From Parus major (lineage: Eukaryota; Chordata; Aves; Passeriformes; Paridae), in the NCBI RefSeq assembly GCF_001522545.3, contig NC_031769.1, positions 7,188,625 through 7,252,624 on the forward strand: a DNA stretch of 64,000 bases. Direction: 5' to 3'. Below are positions 36,590 through 48,867 of this stretch, piece by piece. The notes below the pieces were generated by a model. The model saw nothing but the letters and a program-made list of their open reading frames with translations, was not told where the DNA came from and did no database searches. The position numbers and the translations under genes are program-made. Each line of letters opens with the position of its first letter. Position 1 is the first letter of the stretch.

Positions 36590-36920
36590 GCTTTCTCACA
36601 GCCTCTTGGTATTCTTGGGGTCGAAAGCCCTGCTGCTTTGACTCGTTTGCCCTCTGCTCGGGATGGTTGGAGGTTTGCACAGGGGGCTGAGCCCCGCAGT
36701 TCCCATTTCCCTGGGCAGGGGTGTGCAGGGGCTCAGCTCCCATTCTCCTCCCTCCTCGCATCCCCAAAACCGCGCTGCTGCCTCCGGCTGCCATCTGCTG
36801 GCCCCAGCCCTGTCCCGTCTGCTCCTCTGAGCGCTGCTGCTTTTGGGCTCTGGCTGCTGAGAGCTGCCTGCAGCTGTCTCCATCATAAACATTTCTGCAG
36901 GGCTCGTCTCATAACCCCCC
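36590..36920. other. GC-rich, CpG-enriched intronic patch
   Basis: About eleven CpGs occur in about 330 bases, with clearly raised GC, inside an AT-rich, CpG-poor intron. Examples are ggggtcgaaagccc, tgctcgggatgg, aaaaccgcgctgctgcctcc and tgagcgctgctg. Chance open frames run through it on both strands (up to 139 codons on the minus strand, 36596-37015). They show no recognisable domain. It could be a small CpG island, an enhancer, or an old element I do not recognise. Confidence 0.5.
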
Positions 36921-37103
36921 CCAGCTGCAGCACTGCAGGTGCCAGCTACTTGTAATTTATGGGTACCCAAATAGCATCTGCAGGTCCAGATGTGGAGCAG
37001 GGATCTCTCCTGCAAGCTGCTGGGGAAATCTGGAACTCCAGTGCCATATACTGATGGTACTGATCTCCTAACACTATTATTAATTTTAACTATTCCTTTA
37101 TTA

Positions 37104-37179
37104 ATATAATATAATATAATATAATATAATATAATATAATATAATATAATATAATATAATATAATATAATATAATATAA
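37104..37179 (+). repeat. (ATAAT)n microsatellite ending in an assembly gap
   Basis: About fifteen perfect 5-bp units run directly into undetermined bases at 37180. The array probably continues into the gap. The open frame seen across it (LYYII repeats, then undetermined residues) is an artefact. Confidence 0.95.
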
Positions 37180-37388
37180 NNNNNNNNNNNNNNNNNNNNN
37201 NNNNNNNNNNNNNNNNNNNNNNNNNNNNNNNNNNNNNNNNNNNNNNNNNNNNNNNNNNNNNNNNNNNNNNNNNNNNNNNNNNNNNNNNNNNNNNNNNNNN
37301 NNNNNNNNNNNNNNNNNNNNNNNNNNNNNNNNNNNNNNNNNNNNNNNNNNNNNNNNNNNNNNNNNNNNNNNNNNNNNNNNNNNNNNNN
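37180..37388. other. Assembly gap, 209 undetermined bases
   Basis: A run of N follows the (ATAAT)n array. Sequence resumes with ttttcctaattttg, which is not part of the array, so the far end of the array lies inside the gap. Confidence 0.99.
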
Positions 37389-40300
37389 TTTTCCTAATTT
37401 TGAAAAATAAAAATTTAGCCATACAGGCAACAACCTACTTAAGAAAACTGGGCACTGAAAATTGTTTTATTCTTTTGTTGGCCCCAATATGAATTATCTT
37501 AGTCATTCACATCCTCCACTGAAATAAGGGGGGAAAAGAATTTATCTACTTAAGAGCTTTTAAGGTCAGGCTGGGACTGAGCAGGGTGTTTCCCTAATCC
37601 AGTTGCAGGATTTCTCTTCCCAGAGTTAAGGTGTTTTCACAGCAGTGCATGCTGCTGGACCACTGGTGTGATCTGCTGCTGCAGCCCCTAAGCAAGAGCT
37701 AATTTTTAATAGGATATCCAAGGGGGAACTTCTGGATTTAATCTTTTACTGTGGCCAGCAAAAATATTACACTTTTTTACAGTTGTTTTTGCATTCCCCC
37801 AGATAAAGCCCAGCATAAAACATGTATTTTTTCAGACGTCCCAGCACCCACCCAGTTCTGCATGAACCATTTCCCTCTGAGCACAGCCAAGTGTCGGGGA
37901 TTAGTGCTGACCCCTTGTAGGAGCTCTTAGCACATCCAGCTGGGACGTGTCAGTGGGAACTTCCAAATGTTCTTGCCAGGATTAGGGAGAAAATCAGTTA
38001 TTTCCACTCCTCACTGATTTTGCATTTGAGAAGGAGGGAATTGTGCACAGTTACTCCTAAGCAGAGCAATATTTCTCACTGGACTGAAGTGTTGTACTCG
38101 GAGGAACACGGTAAGTGTGTAACAGCAGTGCTCTTGGAGCTGAGTCCAGCTCCTCCTGCCTGCACTGCCAGAGATTTTACAGGTCTGTAAAATCCTGCAC
38201 GAGTGCCCCACGCTGAGCCCCAGAAACTTCAAGAGAAGTCCCAGGAGTGGAGTGAGTGCACAAAACGTGCTGGAGATCCACAGAAGTGATAACAGGGAGA
38301 GGAACTGAGCCAGGGCTTCACTGTGAGTAAATTTTCAAAGTGCTGTCTATAGTTCTCTCTGCAGAGCTCTTACTATTCTTCCTACCTCCTTTGTTTTTTT
38401 TCTTTTTCCCAAGCCACTGGCAGGAAAGAAATAGACTTTAAAGTTAATTAGAGAAAACGTAATCAGTTTTGTATGTATCCTATTGTACATTTCAAAAGAC
38501 AAGAAGTTTACCCTTGCTCATGCTCCCATTTCCATGTTTGCAGTGAAAAGAAATTGTGATTCATTATTTAAAGTCCTAGATAAAAGAACTTCAGAGAACT
38601 GCATCTACTTCAGAAACCTGCCCATTTGATCAAGTCTGCTCTATTTTATTTTGATCTTGCCTGTTATGCATCGTCCCTGTAGCACTATAAAATCCTGTGC
38701 CTCAGTGTCCCCGTCTGCAAAGCTAGAAGAGAAACTGTACCGACCCAATGGAGGCTAAATGGGATAATTGTTGTATAGACTGCTGCACAATTTCACTCTA
38801 ACATTTATAAACTTGTACTAGTGCCCACATTTTATTTTAAGAGGAAAAAGTACAGTATTCAATAAAACCCGTTTTCAGCTAATTAAATTTTACTTAGAGC
38901 AGATGAATATTTTCCCCCAAGAATGATCTGTAGAGGTTGAAATAAAATCTTTATGAAAAGGTATGTAAAACCAAATGAAAATGTGAAATTTTTTAACCAA
39001 GTAAAAAAGGTATTCTGCAGTTCATGAAGATCCTGCTATTTCTGCTCCTTCTCTCTCCTCCAACAATTATCATTCTATGGATTTTTTCATATTTTGAGAT
39101 AGTTTATGTAGTTAATTAAAGCACTTCTGCACAGTGGGGTGGCTTTTATGCCAGACTATAAATAAGAACATCCTCATGATGTCAGATGCTTTTTCAGTTG
39201 CATTTTGACAACAGAAGACTGGCCTTTGGAATGGTTACATTTGTTAGCTTGACCATGGAGCTTGACCTTATATCCTCTGATGTGGACAGGAATTTTTCAT
39301 CTGAGTTTGCTGGCATTTGGCTCAAGCCCTGATGGAGCTGTTTGGCTTCTTGCTTTTTATAATCTTCTCAATTAAACACTCTGTAAATCACTGGGATAGT
39401 GGTTAAATCACATACCAGCTTATTGCTTATGAATACATTTTGGGCCTCTTTGAAAAGAAAGAACCAGCATCTCATTAAGCAGAGCTGCTATTTGAGCATC
39501 ACTCACTTCCAAGCTGTGGCAGGTTGAAAGCAGCTCAGCCTGGGAGGCAGTTCAGGGCAGTTCTTGGCTGTGCTGGTGGGAGGAAATCCACTTCAGCAGC
39601 TCAACACCGTATCATTTCCCCAGGGGATTTGCCTCTCACTCATCCATGTTGGTCACTGCACAGCATATTTTTTTTTTTCACTAATTTGAAATGTTCTTTC
39701 TTGTGTAGGCAAAGCAATTCCTACCACATGCTTCTTTCTTCCAGAATCAGTTGTGATGTGGGTGGACACCTTAGAAACCATGTATAGCGATAATAATAAG
39801 GAATGGTCCCCTGAGGGGAGGATTTGATATTAAGAATTAGAGTAATGACTTTAAAAAAAAAAAAAAGCACTTGGGTAATTAATAGTTAGACACAAATGTT
39901 AGCACTTTAACAGAGAAAAGCCCAGCAACCAACCTCCTTATGTTACAGAAAAGGTCAATAGCTTATGGCTCATCAAAAAGGGAAAAAAAAAAAAAAAAGG
40001 TTTGAAGCAAACTCTCCCATTGTGTTTTTGTGAGACAGAACCCCCTGCAATGGAGGCAGGGTTCCTATTAAAGTCTAAATCATGAATTAGATGTTGTGGT
40101 TCTCTGGTGAGAAACAAGTCTGCACTTGGAAATGTTTTTGTGCCTCAGGATGAATGAATCCCCTCTGGACCCCAGGCTGTGGTCAGCCTCCAAAGCACAG
40201 GCACTGCTGGAGGGCTTGTGCACTTTGACTGCCACCACCAAAAATCTGCTCCTTGCCATGGGTATTCCTCCTCTTTCATGCTCAGTAAGGTGGAGTTAGT

Positions 40301-42870
40301 ACAGGATTTTGACAGAAAAGGGAAATAAAGGTGATGAGAATTGATAATGATGAGATGAAAGAGAATTTATAAAATGATGGTGCACAGCACTGAGTAACCA
40401 CAGCCTGTACAATTTCTGCTTCCATGCATCACCTTCCCAGGAATAAAATTGTAGGTGATTTTTATAGTGGGAATCAGGAGGGTTTTTTTTCATTTTTGCT
40501 CTGATGTTCAAGGTCCTGGATGGGGTTTCCACTGGGGAAGGTTTCCCCAGGGAGCTGTTTTTGCTCCACTGCTGTGGGACTGTGGACACACCCTGCAGGG
40601 TGAGCCTTGACTATTTGTTGCTGTGGTTAGGTGATAAAGTCCATTAAACTCTCAGTGCACTGCTGTTTGATTACACAGCACAAAAATGTGCATCCTACAA
40701 AAAGCAGACTTGTTTGTTTGTAGACATGTGAAAAAAGAAGTTGGTTTTGAGGACCCAAACCTGCAAGATTATGGGCATTTCCTCACTGTTGTGGGGTTTA
40801 ATGGGTCCTGGGCTCAGGTCACATTGTGAGGGCTATAAAGGGACCTGTGCCAGCCACTGAGGACAGTAGAGTAGCCCAGCTCTGAGAAATATGTAGCAAT
40901 CCATGCCACAGCTCTTGTGCACCCCAGCTGTGTCCTGGGGCTCCCTGTTATCCTTGCTGCTTCCTTCACAGGTAATCACTAACCAAATTTAGTAGTCTAA
41001 AAATGCCTTGTTATCTCCAAATGGGCATCCTGAACCCCTGTGGAGCTCAGCACATATGGAGAAGAAGGGTATGGGGATATTTTGGAAAGCAAGAGAGGAC
41101 CTCTGGGCAGAAAATGGATGCTACAGGCAGAATTTTCCTTGGCATAGTGGCCACTGAGAAAGTCTCTTTATGGCAAAGGTGATAAAACACCTGGCTGATA
41201 GCCCAGACTGTGTCACTCCAGCCCTGATGCCTCTTCACCCTTTACCCTAACATTTACTGAACATTCCACTAGAAATTTGAGGAGATAAGACTGGAATAGA
41301 AAAGGTTGCTTTCCCATGTCACACATGAGAAGGAGATAAGAGGAATGAAAGGACCTTCCATAGGCAGAGCCCTGAGGGCAGATGTAATAGCCCCTTTCAA
41401 ATGCAAGCATTCCCTCTTGTGTGGGTATTTCAGCTTTACACATCTGTTATGGGGCAGAAGTGCAGAGCTAGAGTGGTGGTTTTGTCTATTGAATAAGGGG
41501 AATATTTTGCCACCCACTTTCAAACCATACCCAGAACCAGGCCAATTGTGGTGGTGTTTAAAAGTGATCACGTCACTGTTGATAATAAATGGAAATAATG
41601 GCACAAATAAATGTGTGCCTTGTTAATTTTAACGATGATGACAGAGCCTGTGTGGGGAGAAGCTGTTCAGAAAGGTGTTTCAATAATCCTGAGAACCTAC
41701 ACACAAACCTCCAGGATCTCCTCATCCTTCTCATAGAGAAGAAGATTTGCTCAAACACTTAGTTTCCAAAAAGAAAACTGAGAATACTGAGTCACTCTGG
41801 TTTGGTTTGAAACCAAGTAACACAGGCTGTTAATTTTAGAGCACAAGCCCAAAATCAATCTCGTGCCCAATTAGAAGTGTGACCTAAGGGCCAGTGAAGT
41901 TTTATTGTAACGAGGCACTTCTGCTGTCTCTGGTGGTAGGAGATCATTTCTGTATCTCATTTTTTTGTACTAATAATCCCATATTGCTCTCTGCAGGCAT
42001 CACATCACGTATTTTGCCATATTTTTATTAGCACTTGAAAGTCAGACAAGGTCAGCTGGATGGAAAATGCTCAGGTTTTAGCACAAACATCCTCTCCTGT
42101 AGATTGCAGAGCTGCTCAGAAGAACCACACTCAACCTGGGCTCATCCAGAAGATCTTCCCAGTTCATTCTTTAACACTTCAGTGCTTATCAGGTTGTTTC
42201 TCTTCAACCTGCATTTTTTCCCCCCGTATTTTGAATAGCTGATCTTTGGCCAGCTGCAATTCTGATTTTTCTTCTTTACGACATTCAGATATTTAGATTT
42301 TCATTTTTTCATGTCTCTGTTGTAGATAAACACTAATGAAACCCTGGTAAATCCAGTACCTTACCTCATGCCTTGCATAGCAGAGGTCAAAGCTGGCTGG
42401 GAAAGATCTACAGAGTAAAAGAAAATTACACGAGTAAGAGAAAATTGCTTTTAAGTGGTTGCGTTTATCACCTGAGTGCTATCACCTCTCATTGTCTCTT
42501 TAGGAGACAAAATATGACTCCAGGAACAAAAGTTTCATTAAAAAATACAGTAAAAAATTCACTCTGTCTTCTGTGATTTAGAGGGGTCACATGAGAAACA
42601 TGATAATGTCATCATTTTAAACGTAATGTTACCAGCACCCAAGGCCCATTGCCACTGTTTGCTTACTCGGGGAAATGCAGAGGTTTTGATCAATGTTTTT
42701 CAGTGCTCCAGCCTGCATCACTGCAACCCAGGGCTGTGTACCAGTCTCTGATGCACTTTTAAATCATTTTTTTTAGACTAGAAAGGCAGGACCGTGCCAT
42801 CATTTTATACCATTACCAGTGGAAGTTGGTGGCTCCTTTTCTGACAAGTGATTGATTTTTGTGTCGCTGT

Positions 42871-42947
42871 CCATGGTGGGGGGGGGCTGGAAATAAACGG
42901 TTTTTAAAGTCCCCTCCAACCCAAACCATTCTGTGATTCTATGATTT
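42871..42947 (+). mobile_element. CR1 LINE 3'-terminal fragment
   Basis: A short sense-strand CR1 tail: ccatggtggggggggctgga, then aaagtcccctccaacccaaa and ccattctgtgattctatgat. The terminal octamers are well preserved. Only the last 75 or so bases of the element are present. Confidence 0.9.
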
Positions 42948-44000
42948 TTCAGGTGGTAACAGTAAAGTTCAAGGTTTTGCAGGCTCAGTACCAAATATTA
43001 CATTGATGGGGGGTTACAGACACAGGCAGACTATAATAAAAAAAAGACCTCTGAGCTCATATTGTCAGCCTGAATTCAAAAGAATTGCCAAATTAGAGAC
43101 AAATGTTTTAGATTCCCTTGCTTTTTAGCTTTTATACGCTAAACCCGTGGAATTTGTTCATCTTAGAAAAAATGGTTGGTGAGTGCTAATGTTTTTAAGA
43201 GCAGCTGAATTAATTGATGTGCATCTGCAGCTGAAATTAATAACTTCAAATTGCTTTCATCACCTCCTTCTACTTTTGTTCATTGAAAAGTGCTGTAAGG
43301 AAAGTATGTGTGTGTGTGAGTGAGAATTAAATATTTAATAGTGGATGAGCCTAGATGAATGGAAGAGCCTTTCCCATCTAATTAAGCACTTTTATTGGAA
43401 TTCCAGGAGGGTTCTTTTAGTTGCATCTACTAACAGTTTGATTTCTTGATTATCTGTTCTGGCAAGTCTTTATTCCCATTTGTATGGTATTTTATTTTAT
43501 CTCACTGTGAGTCTCAGCAGGGCTCTGCATCTCCTGGGGAGAAATTTTCTTAATGGCACCTGTCTTCTCCTCTCCTTGGTGAATTTTGAAGTAAACAAGT
43601 CATTTAATTGTGTCAAGTCATTAAAAACAACTCATTAAAATTGTGTGTTTGCTACTCAAGGAATTGCATTCCTGCCTCTTAGAAATCTTTCTCCCTTCCT
43701 CCATGTCCTTATCTATAGTTCTTTGTACATTTATTAATCAACCTGTATGTTTTACATGCTTTTATTTGGTTTTGCAAATTTTCTCTGGTTTGCTTTTTTT
43801 CCCCATCATGTATCAAAAACTCTTAAATATTAAGAAGTTTCCAGTTCTTTGTTGCTCTTCTGAATTTACTCTTTATTTTATTCTCTTATTATCTTTTCCA
43901 CTTTCCAAAGAATAAGAAATCTGTCTTAGCTGCTGTCTGATTTTATGTTATTAGAGGTGGATGTGAAGACATTGAGCTCTGGTGCTGAGACAGATAGTTT

Positions 44001-44014
44001 AGATAGATAGATAG
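44001..44014 (+). repeat. Short (AGAT)n run
   Basis: Three and a half AGAT units, with another partial copy just upstream at 43993-43997. Confidence 0.8.
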
Positions 44015-45907
44015 TTTTTTATCCTTAGCCATAAAAAATGCTTAAAGAACTGTGAGCTGATGTCCTTAGGACTGTTGTCTTTCAAAATATTCAATGCTGG
44101 CTTGATGCAGATAACAGGAGGAGATATTTCTGCCTTCCCCACATGTTTTTGTAGCTGTCTTTTTTCCTTCAACTTTTATAAACTACTGACATTTAACATA
44201 CTAATTACACAGTAAATGTTTTCCACAACTGTGATATAGTGAAGTAAGGGGGTTCAGATTTTTTCCCCAGTAAAGCATGTAAAAATAGTTTATATTTTTT
44301 TCTTTGGAGGATGGACATATCAGAGCAGCCTGTGGTGAAAATTGATGCATTTTTGTTCACTGTGGCAGCATATTCAAAGAATTTCCATACCAATCCTGTT
44401 GTTCTGTATTTGAAATTAAAATTAAGTTATGAAAACAGACTTTAGAACAACATCTTATACCATACCACAGAATCTGACTGCTTTTATCAGTTTTAGACAT
44501 TTTCAGTCTGGCATTGTAAAATATTCTTATTGAAGTAAAGGGAGCCACTTCCTCAATTACAGTGGAAAATTTCTGGGTATTTTTGAGTTGTTTCTGAAGA
44601 ACTTTATATAGGAGAGTTAATCATGTTTATGCTCAGAAGGAGAACCAGTGCCACAAAGTCTCTGGGGGAAATTTGCCTTCTTTAGGAGAAAATGTCAGAA
44701 GAGGGAGCACAAAGAGGAAAAAAAAATCAGGAAAAACCAGGACAAACTCTTTAAAACAAGTTCCTCATTAATCACAGTAATTTTAAAAGTCAGATGAAGG
44801 TAACACCTGATTGATAAATTTGTTTTATTCTACATCTTGTTCAGAGCTCAATTGCAAGCAAAGATGACTTGGCAGTCATCATTCTGCTTGCACTCAAGAA
44901 CTTTCTTTGTCTGGAAATTTTGAGGGGAGACTTTTTGGAAAAAAAACTTCACTTAAATGAGCAAATTTCTCAATTTATTAGTTCAGTAATGTTTTTTGAA
45001 CATGGTGCTGATGTCACGCCTGTGTCTGGAGCAATTTAACAGCCTCTGGTCCAGACAATGTCATTTTAATGTGGAAGAGTTTATGTAGCACCTGCTCCAT
45101 CTTCTGTCTGGTCTAAAAAATGGATTATTCCTTCTTTCTCAGCTATAAGATCAATCATCTTAAAAGACAGAAAGAATAATGGCAACAGTTTCATAAGTCC
45201 TTGCCATTTTCTTGGCTGTAAATTAAGGGGTTTTTTTGTGAGAAAATAGTGGAAATACTGTGAGGATGCAGTGAAGCTGTTTCTTCATCCAAAGCAGGAG
45301 CCAGGGATGTACAGACTGCCTTTGGAATTGCCCATTTCCAAGCCAGCATCCTGCACAAATGAGCTCACAAGGGACAGGCTCAAATCCAAACAAGCCCTAA
45401 TGATGAGGGTCTGTGAGGAGCACTGGCTCTTTGGAGAGGCTGAGATGACCCATAATATTGATTGATTTGGGGGAAAAAAAGGACAGAGGAATTTTAAGCA
45501 GGCTGTTTTCAAGGAGAAGGAAGGGTGTAGCTATGGACGACTATAGCTTAATAGGAATAACTTATTTCCCAGAAGAAGTTGACAGGCATGAGATCCCATT
45601 TATGCAACTGTAAAATAGAAGAGTGCTCCTGGGACACAGGTGTGCATTTGGCCTGGCTCCCCTGCAGGAATTTAACAAAGGAGAGTTAAATGGCCAGAAT
45701 AGCATGAGAAAATTGGAAATGTGTTTGATAAATGCTCTCCAAAAAGGTTTTTCAGTTTGAGGATCACTAAGAGCTTTCTCAAAGAGGGCATCAAAGAGTT
45801 GTGGCCATCCTGCCCAGAGCAGCTGTGTAGACAACTCTCTCTCCTCCTCTCTCTAGCTGATATAATAGCCCAGAGAAGTTAACTCACAGTTAGTTAGGAC
45901 ACAGTCT

Positions 45908-46065
45908 GCCCAGAGAATACTCTGTCCCTGGAAGTGTTCAAGGCCAGGCTGGATGGGGCTTGAAGGAACCTGGTGCAGTGGGAATCATCCCTGCCCATGG
46001 CAGGGGGCTTGGAATGAGATTAACTTTAAGGTCCTTTCCAAGCCAAAGCTATCTTGGATAATGGG
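45908..46065 (+). mobile_element. CR1 LINE 3'-end fragment
   Basis: Sense-strand blocks in order are ctggaagtgttcaaggccag, gctggatggggcttgaagga, a ccctgcccatggcagggggc block and aaggtcctttccaagccaaa. The final octamers are eroded. It is 5'-truncated. Confidence 0.9.
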
Positions 46066-48785
46066 TTTGGAAATGGGTGGCCTGGGGCCTCCAGAGCAGG
46101 AGTCCATCCATATTCCACCGTTGGCCGTGCACCAAATGTATCCCAAATATGTGTGGGAATTTGGTCTTTCACAGTGAGGGTCCCAAGTGAGAGAAGTTCA
46201 TTTTCATGCCATTTTGGCTTTTCAGCCCCCTCTGGGTTTGCTGACAGCACAGACTCCCCTGACAGCCGCTGGTGCAGCCCAGCTCCAGGTAACTCCCACA
46301 GTTCTCTGGAGCCTGAGGGATCAGGCTTGGCAAGGAGAAGTCTTCCCAAGCCCCCTGCACATGGTGCTGAAGTTTGCTGAAGGTGGTTGAGTCAGCTACT
46401 TCAGGGAAGAAGAGTCTCCTCAAAAGATGGGAAACAAGCCAGAATATACCAAGATGAATATGGCCATCTCTCAGGGGCATTTGTGGGGGAAAACCAGGAT
46501 CTCTGACTGCTTTCATAGCCTGTGGTAGAAGGGAGTAGCTCAAAGAATGATAATGGATGTACACAAGATTTTGCTACAAAATAAGCTTCCCAACCATGTG
46601 AAATAACTCAAGAAAGAACTCAGGAGATGCAATTCTGTTTTCCCTTGGCCATACCCAGGAATGAGAAGATGACTTTGCTTTTTTTTTTTTGTCTGTAGCA
46701 CAGCTCTTTGCTTTTCCTTTTGCCTTATCAGCTACCAAAGCTGGTTTATGCAGCATTTCTCATTGCATTAGAGTTTTCCTCTTCTAAAAGATGATGCAGG
46801 GAGCAGAACTGACGGGAGTTGTCTGTGCTCTGGTCTGAATTATTTGCTGCATTTGGCATGTCTGTCCCTTAGCTCCACCTGTGTTATCAGAAGCATTACA
46901 GCTTTAAGTTCTTACAATTTGTATAATCTGTTTATTTAATATTTGTAATTTCTTGCTCTTCTTCTCACCATGGGTAAAATAACCCAAGAACTAGATAGTT
47001 CATTTGACAAATAGTGAAGTGCTCTTTTTTTTTCTCCCAAAAGGGGTTTTGATTCGATTCACTGTATTTTCTCTTTTCCTCCTACCCTCAGAGGTTACTC
47101 TCTGTTAAGATAATCAAGATAGCTAACCACAGAGATTGATTCCTAACAGGCATAGCTGACTGGAAACTTAAGTAGCTAACACACACATGCCAGAAGAAGT
47201 TGTGTGGCTCATCTTTCTACAAGAAAGGGAATTTTATGGCTGCTCTCAGTGTGAACATTATGTGTTCTCTTATCCATACCTTACAAAAACAACTTTAGGC
47301 TGCTCACAAAGACACCTTCTAGGTAAAAAAAAACATAATAAAAGATAAAATTTTGCTCTGCAGGCAGCAGCTGTGGATGACATTTGGCACATAGAAACAA
47401 AAGCTATGTGGGCAGCTTATGATACACCCAGATTTGAAGTGTCAGTACCCCAATAACCCCCTCTGCCCCTCCACATTCTCAGTTCACCCCATCTCCATCA
47501 AACCTGTCAGCTTTACTGGGAGGGTTCCACCCGCAGGAGTGATGGAAGGGGGAACCTGTGGCCATCAGGGTCCCCACCTTGGGTCTGCCCTGATTCTGGC
47601 TGGCCTTTGAGCAGTTCAGGGGAAATGAGAGTTTCTTCCCAGTGGAAAGGTGGCACAAAAGCAATTCTGAGAATTCCTCTTGCTGCTGAGTTTGTCCTAC
47701 AGCAGCAGCAGTGCAGGGACTGATGGAGCAGAGCTGGAGCATCACTGAGCTACTGCACCAGGCCCCAAACAGGCAATAAAGAGAATTCACTTAGTGCCCA
47801 ATTATTACATCCAGTTTTCTTCTGTTTTGACAACATGGTCTGGAAAACACTGTGCAAGAAGGCCTTTTGCTTAAAGGCCAGGCAGGGTTTGGCTCTTTTC
47901 TCTGGTTTTCAGTGATGCTGGCCTCAAATTGCCTTGTTATTCCTGCCTCTAGACCAGTAATGATAACACCCTTACTTTTTCAAGCAGTTTGAGATCTTCT
48001 AATGAAGCATATTTTATACAGGCTTTATTAGAGTTTTTGTTTATAGGATATTATGATACACAGGGTTGTTGCAATGTGACTTCAGAATATGTAATGCAAT
48101 TATTTGTGCTGAGTATAAATACAGTTAAGGCAATGCTATCTACACTGGGAGAAAATGACATTATGCTGCTTTGACATTTACCAAAAAAGCCTCCTTTTTC
48201 TATATTGCATTTTCTGTGTGTCACTTGTGTTCTGCCTCAAAATGAAGGTAATGGATGAAAGAACAAGAAAAGCATTTTGATTTTATTTTCTAAAAACAAA
48301 GATATTTTGTGTTAATAGGAGCTTTTCCCTTTGAAGCCAGGCTTTGTATCAGCTGTCATACATTTGCTAATCTTTTCTGCCATCATATTCAAAGGAAATT
48401 TATGAGGCAAAAAAAAAATCATTGGGTGAAGAAGACAAAATTTTATTTTTTCTTCTGGCAGAAGGGCTAAAAGATATAATTATTGCTTATCCTTCGTGGA
48501 CATCATCAGTATTGATAAATACAATTACATTGTTTGCTATCCCTGAACCAATTCTTAAGGCTTAGGCAAGTCAGCAGTGGAACAAATATGTTTATTAATA
48601 AGAAACAGAAATTGTCACTTAAATGCTTGATCTTACCAACACTTTCTAGTGTTTACCTTACTGTTAAAAAAGTTTACTGAAACCTGGCTGAAAGGCATCT
48701 TACAAGTTCATGGTGTGTTTCCAAAGCAGGCGTGCAGCAGCTTAAACAAGGAAATTTCTGAAATCTTATTTTTCTCTTTTTGCAG

Positions 48786-48867
48786 GGATCCCCAGAATTT
48801 GTATCCCCCTGAGGTCAGCAATGCAAAGCTTCAGTATGCTGGTTGGGGTCCAAAAGGGCAACAGCTG
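48786..48867 (+). CDS. DPP6: DPP6 internal exon (beta-propeller)
   Basis: The 82-base exon has acceptor tttttgcag (to 48785) and donor gtaaga (from 48868). Its first base completes the Gly codon started in the previous exon. It then encodes 27 residues: DPQNLY followed by [18 protein letters not shown] and QQL, ending in phase 0. Mammalian DPP6 has, from memory, DPQSLDPPEVSN then [15 protein letters not shown], so only two positions differ. DPP10 has a clearly different ELNPPEVEDSVLQYAAWG. The YAGWGPKG motif is the conserved W-G-P/V-x-G turn of the DPP4-type propeller that leads into the IFIFENNIYY strand. That strand should start the next exon, which I did not find in the remaining 15 kb. 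It is probably coding exon 7. Confidence 0.96.

Larger units (their letters stand above)
32211..48785 (+). other. DPP6: DPP6 intron, about 16.6 kb
   Basis: The intron interrupts a Gly codon after its second base. The donor is gtaagc at 32211. The acceptor is ttttctctttttgcag, ending at 48785. It contains CR1 fragments at about 32462-32880, 33495-33720, 42871-42947 and 45908-46065. Other features are complementary low-complexity tracts at 34171-34279 and 34561-34722, a GC-rich patch at 36590-36920, the (ATAAT)n array with its gap at 37180-37388, and an (AGAT)n run at 44001. The stretches 37.4-42.8, 43.0-45.9 and 46.1-48.7 kb show nothing else I recognise, apart from A-runs at 39853-39866 and 39983-39998. 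Confidence 0.8.

Noticed and set aside
36596..37015. 139-codon minus-strand open frame
   Set aside because: Explained by high GC and few stops in the CpG-enriched patch; no motif, and the overlapping + strand frame is equally open.
37090..37433. Minus-strand frames with LYYII repeats
   Set aside because: Produced by the ATAAT microsatellite and the N gap.
46679..46756. T-run suggesting a reversed processed pseudogene poly(A) tail
   Set aside because: The adjacent minus-strand translation matches nothing recognisable and no target duplication is seen.
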